From Streptomyces speibonae (GTDB lineage: Bacteria; Actinomycetota; Actinomycetes; Streptomycetales; Streptomycetaceae): a stretch of 9,542 bases of DNA. Shown here in pieces: positions 5,610 to 9,542 of the stretch. The notes beneath the pieces were generated by a model. That model searched no databases. It was not told the DNA's origin and saw nothing but the letters and a program-made list of their open reading frames with translations. Position 1 is the first letter of the stretch, and every line of letters begins with the position of its first letter. The DNA lies in NCBI GenBank assembly GCA_000715605.1, contig KL568532.1, forward strand, positions 25,389 through 34,930, given 5' to 3'. Both the position numbers and the translations under genes were made by a program.

Positions 5610-6557
5610 ATGGACATCCAAAACACTAGCGTGCCCCCGCACGCCCAGTCTCGTAACAACGGGAAAAACCACCCCTCCGGGCACCCTCGAACGAAGCGGC
5701 ACCCCGGCGGCGTCACCCACGACAACACCCGCCACACCACCCGCTTCACGGTGATCGGCAACCACCTCGCCCAGCACCCGGACCTCTCCCTGCTGGCGAT
5801 CGGACTGGCGTGCCACATCCAGTCCCTCCCCACCGGCACCCCCGTCGACATCAAGACCCTCGCCGCCCGCTTCCCCGAGGGCCCGGCCCGGATCGCCGCC
5901 GCCCTGCGCGAACTGGAGACCCACGGCTACCTGCGCCGCACCCGCGAACGCACCCCGACCGGCCGCATCGTCACCCGCACCGTCTCCTGCAACCAGCCCG
6001 GCCGACGCGACACCACGTCCGGAACGAACGAGAAGCCCACCCCTCCGGCCCGCCGCGCAGCCACCGCCCCGCAGCAGGAACCCCCACGCCGCCGTGCTCT
6101 CCCCGCCGTACCGAAGCCCGGCCACACGTCCCCCGACCTCCTCCGGACGGCCACCGACGTCCTCGCCGGCCTGCGCCGCGAGGACCCCCGCCTGCTGCTC
6201 TCCGCCGCCGACGCCGAACACCTCGCGCCCGGTGTCGTCGCCTGGCTGGAGCGCGACCTGACCCCCACCGCCGTGCGCAAGGCCCTGGCCGGGGACCTGC
6301 CGCTGGAGCCCCTGATCCGGCCCGCCGCCTTCCTGGCCCACCGCCTGACGGCCAAACTCCCGCCCCTCCCGCCCTACCGCGCCCCCGAGCAGCCGCCGCC
6401 CGTCCGGCATCCCCTCCGCAACTGCGCGACCTGCGACCACGGCTACCGCGGCCCCGACCCCCACCACTGCCCGGGCTGCGCCTCAGCGCGTGTCGGTTCC
6501 GGTGCCCCCGGCACCGGAACCGTCGAGCCGTCCCTCGTGGAACAGGGCCGACCGTGA
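5610..6557 (+). CDS. Winged-helix DNA-binding protein with C-terminal zinc ribbon
   Basis: This is a 315-residue protein. Residues about 43-127 look like a winged helix-turn-helix: HTTRFTVIGNHLAQ, LSLLAIGLACHIQSLP, IKTLAARFPEGPARIAAALR, ELETHGYLRRT, then a basic wing ending in RIVTRTVS. A Pro/Arg-rich linker (about 130-165) leads to a helical middle segment with AADAEHLAPGVVAWLERDL. A C-terminal C272-x2-C275 and C287-x2-C290 set looks like a zinc ribbon. I recognise this as a recurrent Streptomyces family of helix-turn-helix proteins of unknown target, often in several copies per genome. The ATG at 5610 has AGGG seven bases upstream and a more distant AGGAAG; no better start is seen. It follows a structured leader and ends in its own terminator, so it is probably transcribed alone. 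Confidence 0.85.
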   Translation: MDIQNTSVPPHAQSRNNGKNHPSGHPRTKRHPGGVTHDNTRHTTRFTVIGNHLAQHPDLSLLAIGLACHIQSLPTGTPVDIKTLAARFPEGPARIAAALRELETHGYLRRTRERTPTGRIVTRTVSCNQPGRRDTTSGTNEKPTPPARRAATAPQQEPPRRRALPAVPKPGHTSPDLLRTATDVLAGLRREDPRLLLSAADAEHLAPGVVAWLERDLTPTAVRKALAGDLPLEPLIRPAAFLAHRLTAKLPPLPPYRAPEQPPPVRHPLRNCATCDHGYRGPDPHHCPGCASARVGSGAPGTGTVEPSLVEQGRP

Positions 6558-6584
6558 CAGGCCGCCCGAGGCCTGCCCAGTTTT
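6558..6584 (+). terminator. Intrinsic terminator after the winged-helix gene
   Basis: CAGGCC (6558-6563) pairs with GGCCTG (6570-6575) over a 6-nt loop, followed by CCCAG and TTTT (6581-6584). It starts at the base after the winged-helix stop. It separates that gene from the two-gene operon beginning at 6647. Confidence 0.65.
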
Positions 6585-6646
6585 CGGTCCGGCTCCTCCG
6601 CGCCCCCGTCCGGATACCCTGGCCGCGGCACCCTGTGGAGGACACC

Positions 6647-6994
6647 ATGAGCACTCAGGCCGATCACGGACACGAGCTGATCCCACGTCCCGAGCAGACT
6701 CCTGACGCCCTGCGCACGGCCCTCGCGGTGGTCGATCCGGGACGCCTGGACGAGATGCAGGCCACAAAGGACGACGCCTTCGCCAAAGCCGTGGAGTGGC
6801 AGTCCCTGAGCCCTGTGCGGAGCTGGGTCCTCACCTGGGCCCGAGACATCGAGATCGCCCGGCGTCCTGCTCTGTCCTCCCGCTTCGCGCAGGCACAGAG
6901 CAGACTCGAGCACGAAAATCCCGCCATCGCCGAGGAGGCTCTGCGGGAACTGAGCGCCGTCCTGGACGAGGCCATGAAAGCAGTGCGCGATTGA
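6647..6994 (+). CDS. DUF6247-like protein, probable antitoxin
   Basis: This 115-residue soluble protein starts MSTQADHGHELIPRPEQTPD and has no signal or membrane segment. ATG 6647 has an excellent GGAGGA a few bases upstream; the frame extends far upstream, but only as an overlap of the winged-helix gene. The head LIPRPEQTPDALRTALAVVDPGRL, the middle PVRSWVLTWARDIEIARRPA and a helical C-terminus match my memory of DUF6247-type Streptomyces proteins. These are usually the first gene of a two-gene operon with a small RelE/ParE-like partner. The stop overlaps the next start as TTGA. An antitoxin role is inferred from gene order and size. A TACCCT at 6615-6620 could be a -10, but no -35 is clear. 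Confidence 0.6.
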   Translation: MSTQADHGHELIPRPEQTPDALRTALAVVDPGRLDEMQATKDDAFAKAVEWQSLSPVRSWVLTWARDIEIARRPALSSRFAQAQSRLEHENPAIAEEALRELSAVLDEAMKAVRD

Positions 6995-7248
6995 GCTGGA
7001 AGTGGGAGTACGCCTTCGGTGCGGAGGAAACCGCCCGCACCGCACCCGCCGCCTTTCTCGCCAGTGTGAAGAGGAAGGCGGACGAGCTGGTCAGAGCCGC
7101 CGAAGCCGTCCACATTCATGGCCGGGCCCACGAGGGTGTCGACCCGAAGGGCGGGGACGTCATCGTCCCCGGCGGCATGTTCAGATACCAGGTCGTCGTA
7201 CGCAGCGAACGTGTCTACATCGTCCAGATCACCTACTTGGGGTACTGA
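6991..7248 (+). CDS. Small RelE/ParE-like protein, probable toxin
   Basis: This 85-residue product runs from TTG 6991, which overlaps the preceding TGA by four bases. The frame is open upstream without a better start. The sequence reads SWKWEYAFGAEETARTAPAA, a helix with VKRKADELVRAAEAVHIHG, a Gly/Asp-rich turn, and a final pair of strands FRYQVVVRSERVYIVQITYLGY. Two N-terminal helices followed by beta strands ending in an aromatic/hydrophobic strand resemble RelE/ParE mRNA-cleaving or gyrase-poisoning toxins. I cannot assign catalytic residues. Coupling to the DUF6247-like gene supports a type II toxin-antitoxin reading. It could equally be an uncharacterised paired protein. Confidence 0.55.
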   Translation: MSWKWEYAFGAEETARTAPAAFLASVKRKADELVRAAEAVHIHGRAHEGVDPKGGDVIVPGGMFRYQVVVRSERVYIVQITYLGY

Positions 7249-7269
7249 CGGCAGCACGCCGACGCACAT

Positions 7270-7284
7270 GGCGCTCGGAGCGCC
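7270..7284 (+). terminator. Short hairpin after the putative toxin gene
   Basis: GGCGCT (7270-7275) and AGCGCC (7279-7284) pair across a 3-nt loop, 21 bases after the stop. It is short and lacks a T-tract, so it is weak as a terminator. Confidence 0.3.
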
Positions 7285-7343
7285 CACCCCATCGAACGGG
7301 CTTCGGTCCGACCCTGCTTCCCTCGGCGGGAGCCCGGACAGCG

Positions 7344-7385
7344 CGCGGTCCTCTTCCCACGTCTCGAGGACAAGCCGACCGCGTA
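7344..7385 (+). pseudogene. Direct repeat copy 2: orphan metG 3' end (candidate attachment site)
   Basis: This 42-bp stretch matches the end of metG (3551-3592) at 40 positions. It still reads AVLFPRLEDKPTA followed by TAA at 7384-7386; one mismatch is silent and the other is Glu to Asp. No metG-like sequence precedes it, so it is an isolated 3' end. It is followed 17 bases later by a strong terminator, the same layout as after intact metG. This fits a right-hand attachment scar of DNA inserted at the metG stop. It cannot express anything by itself. Confidence 0.8.
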
Positions 7386-7402
7386 ACGCGCTCGCTACAG
7401 CA

Positions 7403-7446
7403 AGGGCCCGGGAGAGGAACGGATCTTCTCCCGGGCCCTCTGTTTT
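7403..7446 (+). terminator. Strong intrinsic terminator after the orphan metG end
   Basis: A perfect 13-bp stem, AGGGCCCGGGAGA (7403-7415) with TCTCCCGGGCCCT (7427-7439), has an 11-nt loop and is followed by CTGTTTT. There is no gene immediately before it except the metG remnant. It is probably the original metG terminator, or that of the relative that donated the repeat. Confidence 0.85.
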
Positions 7447-7508
7447 GCGACGATCGCGCCAAGGCGCCCGACATCCGGCCGCCACAGCTCACGTGGGGGA
7501 TTCGTTCC

Positions 7509-7874
7509 ATGGCACTCTTCGGCAACGCGCACAGCATCGACCCGGCCCAGGCGCAGCACGATTACGCGCGTCTGCTCGGCCACGGCGAGCAGGTCCACGC
7601 GGCCTACCTGCTGATCCGCGACACCATCCTGTTCACCGACCGCCGCCTGATCATGATCGACAAGCAGGGCATCACCGGCAAGAAGACCGAGTACCACTCG
7701 ATCCCGTACCGCAGCATCACGCGCTTCGCCGTGGAAACGGCCGGACACTTCGACCTGGACGCCGAGCTGAAGATCTGGCTCTCCAGCTCCCAGACCCCCA
7801 TCGAGAAGACCTTCACCAAGGGCGTCGACATCTATGAGGTCCAGGCCATCCTGACCCAGTTCGTAGCCCGCTGA
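7509..7874 (+). CDS. Bacterial PH-domain protein (PF08000-type)
   Basis: This 121-residue protein starts at ATG 7509 with GGGGGA eight bases upstream. Nearly the whole length is one bacterial pleckstrin-homology-like domain. Its conserved phrases are EQVHAAYLLIRDTILFTDRR, DKQGITGKKTEYHSIPYRSI and ETAGHFDLDAELKIW, and its C-terminal helix is VDIYEVQAILTQFV. The family is widespread in bacteria and forms beta-barrel oligomers, but its cellular role is unknown. It is soluble, with no signal peptide. The long upstream frame back to 7002 is spurious, because it runs through the terminator and the metG remnant. It lies just beyond the second metG repeat, so it may be the original downstream neighbour of metG. 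Confidence 0.93.
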   Translation: MALFGNAHSIDPAQAQHDYARLLGHGEQVHAAYLLIRDTILFTDRRLIMIDKQGITGKKTEYHSIPYRSITRFAVETAGHFDLDAELKIWLSSSQTPIEKTFTKGVDIYEVQAILTQFVAR

Positions 7875-7897
7875 CTCGATCGGGTGAACGCGCCACA

Positions 7898-7912
7898 TAT
7901 GCCGAACGCATA
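7898..7912. repeat. Inverted repeat upstream of the deletion pseudogene
   Basis: TATGC (7898-7902) and GCATA (7908-7912) are inverted around five bases, 27 bases upstream of the ATG at 7940. It may be a remnant operator or promoter of that gene. Nothing further is evident in 7875-7939. Confidence 0.25.
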
Positions 7913-7939
7913 GGCCACGCGCGTACCAGGCTGACGCAC

Positions 7940-8369
7940 ATGGTCACAGCGACACACGAGGCCTCCCACCGGCTCTTCCAGGAACACCCGGAGGCCCTCG
8001 CTCCCGTCTTCGAGGCACTGGGACTGCCGCCACCCGCGAAGGCGGACGTCCACTCCGGCCAGGGAGAACTGGAGGAAGCTGATGCAGGACGTCGTCACCC
8101 ACTTCCCGGGGCACGGAACGCTCTTCGAGGAAAAGTACCTGGAAGGCAAAACCGAGGGAAAGACTGAAGGAAAGGCCGAGGGAAAGGCCGAGGACATCCT
8201 GCGTGTGCTGCAGGTGCGTGGGCTTCCCGTACCGGATGACATCCGGGAGCGCATCCTCGGCTGCTCCGACCTCGACACACTCACCACCTGGTTCGACCGC
8301 TCCTTGACGGCCGCCAGGACGGAGGACCTCTTCCCCGGGGAAGAGGGGACTGCTATTCAGGGCTCCTGA
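7940..8369 (+). pseudogene. Deletion pseudogene of a ~300-residue Streptomyces family (Rpn/PD-(D/E)XK-like)
   Basis: The first 37 codons (from ATG 7940: MVTATHEASHRLFQEHPEAL, then APVFEALGLPPPAKADV) are the usual head of a common Streptomyces protein family. From 8052 a different frame reads TPARENWRKLMQDVVTHFPG, then GTLFEEKYLEGK, four EGK(T/A)-type repeats, and DILRVLQVRGLPVPDDIRER. This is the usual tail of the same family. From memory, intact members have about 290-300 residues, with a nuclease-like core between these parts. The junction at about 8045-8052 therefore marks loss of roughly 160-200 codons plus a frame change. ATG 8082 in the tail could still start a 95-residue product but has no reason to be functional. 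Which nuclease group the family belongs to is my inference. Confidence 0.75.
8145..8192 (+). repeat. Four 12-bp coding repeats (GKTE/GKAE)
   Basis: Four successive 12-base units encode GKTE, GKTE, GKAE and GKAE in the tail of the pseudogene. Units three and four are identical and the others differ at a few positions. Such Gly-Lys-Glu helical repeats vary in number among members of this protein family, so this is a slippage-prone tract. Confidence 0.6.
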
Positions 8370-8374
8370 CAAGA

Positions 8375-8398
8375 GCGGCGGGCTTGACCTGGCGCCGC
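8375..8398. terminator. Weak hairpin between the pseudogene and the SDR gene
   Basis: GCGGCG (8375-8380) pairs with CGCCGC (8393-8398) across a 12-nt loop in the 60-bp convergent spacer. There is no T-tract, and this is only a modest candidate for a shared terminator. Confidence 0.25.
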
Positions 8399-8429
8399 GA
8401 TCGTCAGCGGAATCACCGCCTTCCGCCCC

Positions 8430-9245
8430 TTATGCGACGGCCGCCTCGGACGCCGCCCACAGCCGCGCCGCGTTCTCCGCGTTGAAGATCCGCGCATCCG
8501 GATGAAGGGGGCCGCCAGTGCCGTAGAGGGCACCGTTGGTCAGCTCGTCGGCCGGTGCCGTGGCGAGTCGCACCAGGCGTCGGGCTGACTTTTCCGGACT
8601 GATCAGGAACGGGGCGTAACGGAAGACGAAGCGGAACGCGGTGTCGCGGCCGATATCGGTCCGGACCACGCCGGGGTGCAGGCTGAGGCTCAGGATGTCG
8701 GGCCATCGCAGCGCTGCTTCCATCGCGAAGAGCACGCCGGCGGCCTTGGCGCTCTGGTAGGCGGGGATCATTTTGTAACGCTGCCTGTCGCCGTCCAACC
8801 GGTCCGGATCGATGCGCACATTGGGACCGGGGCGCACCGACGTGTTCACGATCCGGCCACCGCGCAGCCGGTCCCGCAGTAGCTTGCTGAGCAGGAAGTG
8901 GCCCAGATGGTTGGCCTGGATGGTGGCCTCGTGGCCGTCCACGGTCCGCCGGTAGGACGTGGCGATCATGCCGGCGTTGTTCGCCAACACGTCGATCTTC
9001 GGGTATGTGGACAGCAGGTGGTCAGCGAGCGCCCGTACGTCGGCCAATCGCTCGAAGTCGGCCCGGAAGTGTTCCGGTTTCACCCCGGGCCCGGCTGCCT
9101 GGACGCGATCGACAGCGGCCGCGAGGCGATGTTCGTCTCGGCCGACCAGCACGACCTGGTCACCCTGCTTGGCGCACTGTTCCGCCGCGGCCAGTCCGAT
9201 ACCCGAACTCGCACCAGTGATCACAATGATGCGGGGTTCCGTCAT
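8430..9245 (-). CDS. Short-chain dehydrogenase/reductase (SDR)
   Basis: This is a 271-residue NAD(P)-dependent oxidoreductase of the classical SDR family. ATG 9245 is preferred because GGGAG lies seven bases upstream; the ATG nine codons earlier (9272) has none. The cofactor motif is TGASSGIG (10-17), R36 after the second strand suggests NADP preference, NNAG is at 89-92, and the active site is S136 with Y163-x3-K167 (YQSAK). HPGVVRTDIGRD follows as the cofactor-binding loop. The overall pattern (VDGHEATIQANHLGHFLL) resembles retinol dehydrogenase/WWOX-like SDRs, which act on hydrophobic alcohols or carbonyls. The substrate here is unknown. It stands alone on the minus strand, converging on the pseudogene, and a small inverted repeat lies just upstream. 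Confidence 0.93.
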   Translation of the reverse strand: MTEPRIIVITGASSGIGLAAAEQCAKQGDQVVLVGRDEHRLAAAVDRVQAAGPGVKPEHFRADFERLADVRALADHLLSTYPKIDVLANNAGMIATSYRRTVDGHEATIQANHLGHFLLSKLLRDRLRGGRIVNTSVRPGPNVRIDPDRLDGDRQRYKMIPAYQSAKAAGVLFAMEAALRWPDILSLSLHPGVVRTDIGRDTAFRFVFRYAPFLISPEKSARRLVRLATAPADELTNGALYGTGGPLHPDARIFNAENAARLWAASEAAVA

Positions 9246-9276
9246 GCTGTGTCTCCCTGTACGAGTCGTCATTGCG

Positions 9277-9287
9277 ACACGACGTGT
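9277..9287. promoter_or_regulatory. Inverted repeat upstream of the SDR gene
   Basis: ACACG-A-CGTGT is a perfect inverted repeat around one base, 32-42 bases upstream of the SDR start. This position suits an operator. No regulator gene is adjacent in the window, so this is only a candidate. Confidence 0.25.
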
Positions 9288-9311
9288 GCCGGGCGCCGAG
9301 ACCTCATCGGC

Positions 9312-9542
9312 TCAGGCGAACCGGACGCGGCCGCCCGAGCCCATCACGCTCGCCGTTGCCTGCTCACGCAAAGACTCCACTCGGCACCAGATCGCCCCAA
9401 GGGCGGGGCCGTACGCCACCTTCTCCGATACCTGTCCTCTCGCGCCACATCGGCCGGGTGGATCTTCCCGAACCGACCGCCGATCCGGACCTCTGTGTCA
9501 CGCTCGCCGATGTCCTCCCGGGCACGACGCTCGGGCGCCGCC
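9312..9542 (-). pseudogene. 3' end of an unrecognised gene with an apparent frameshift
   Basis: On the minus strand a frame enters from the right edge, with high-GC third positions, reading AREDIGERDTEVRIGGRFGK then IHPADVARED. Near 9429-9436 this character moves to another frame, which continues VSEKVAYGPALGAIWCRVES, LREQATASVMGSGGRVRFA and TGA (9314-9312). In each half the alternative frame has poorer third positions. This suggests one coding sequence with a one- or two-base shift, either real or a sequencing error. A weak hairpin, GCCGA (9295-9299)/TCGGC (9307-9311), follows the stop. I do not recognise the family, and the N-terminal part lies outside the window. Confidence 0.4.

Noticed and set aside
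7002..7508. Extended N-terminus for the PH-domain protein
   Set aside because: It would translate the putative toxin gene out of frame, the metG remnant and a terminator. ATG 7509 has a good RBS, and the domain starts there.
7940..8167. 75-codon frame as an intact small gene
   Set aside because: Only the first ~37 codons resemble a protein family. The rest is the out-of-frame tail of the same family, so this is a deletion pseudogene.
8145..8192. CRISPR or minisatellite array
   Set aside because: The units are 12 bp, imperfect and in frame, coding GKxE repeats typical of this protein family. There are no spacers.
9246..9272. SDR start nine codons upstream (ATG 9272)
   Set aside because: There is no Shine-Dalgarno ahead of it, while ATG 9245 has GGGAG at seven-base spacing and begins close to the Rossmann strand.

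Overview
The window is high-GC actinobacterial DNA, almost certainly Streptomyces. The GC-rich third codon positions, the methionyl-tRNA synthetase, the XRE/DUF5753 + DUF397 + RsbW-like ATPase trio, the Streptomyces PHO box and the winged-helix/zinc-ribbon family all point there. The first 18 bases are not genomic. They match the Tn5/Nextera mosaic-end adapter, so genomic sequence starts at about base 19.

Layout. 19-182 (-): 5' end of a phoX-type phosphatase gene with a strong RBS and a PHO box upstream (251-272). 461-1864 (+): a TerF-like von Willebrand A protein behind a long Ala/Glu/Pro/Lys linker. 1977-3593 (+): metG, followed by a strong hairpin terminator. 3646-4733 (-): an XRE/DUF5753 regulator and a DUF397 protein, joined by an ATGA overlap. 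4889-5320 (+): a divergent RsbW-like ATPase, with an operator-like region between. 5610-6557 (+): a winged-helix protein with a C-terminal zinc ribbon, behind a structured leader that may hold a 25-codon uORF. 6647-7248 (+): a two-gene operon resembling a DUF6247 antitoxin and a RelE/ParE-like toxin. 7344-7385: a second, near-identical copy of the last 42 bp of metG (40/42), followed by another strong terminator. 7509-7874 (+): a bacterial PH-domain protein. 7940-8369 (+): a gene broken by a large internal deletion. 8430-9245 (-): an SDR oxidoreductase. 9312-9542 (-): the apparent 3' end of an unrecognised, frameshifted gene running off the window.

Interpretation. phoX, the VWA gene, metG and the PH-domain gene look like conserved chromosomal backbone. 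Everything between the two metG 3'-end copies (about 3.8 kb: WhiJ/AbaA-type regulatory trio, winged-helix gene, putative toxin-antitoxin pair) looks like accessory DNA inserted exactly at the metG stop codon. The imperfect direct repeats would be attachment-site scars that kept metG intact. No integrase is visible, so this would be a decayed or non-autonomous island. A deletion pseudogene and a frameshifted fragment further right suggest that side is also being remodelled.
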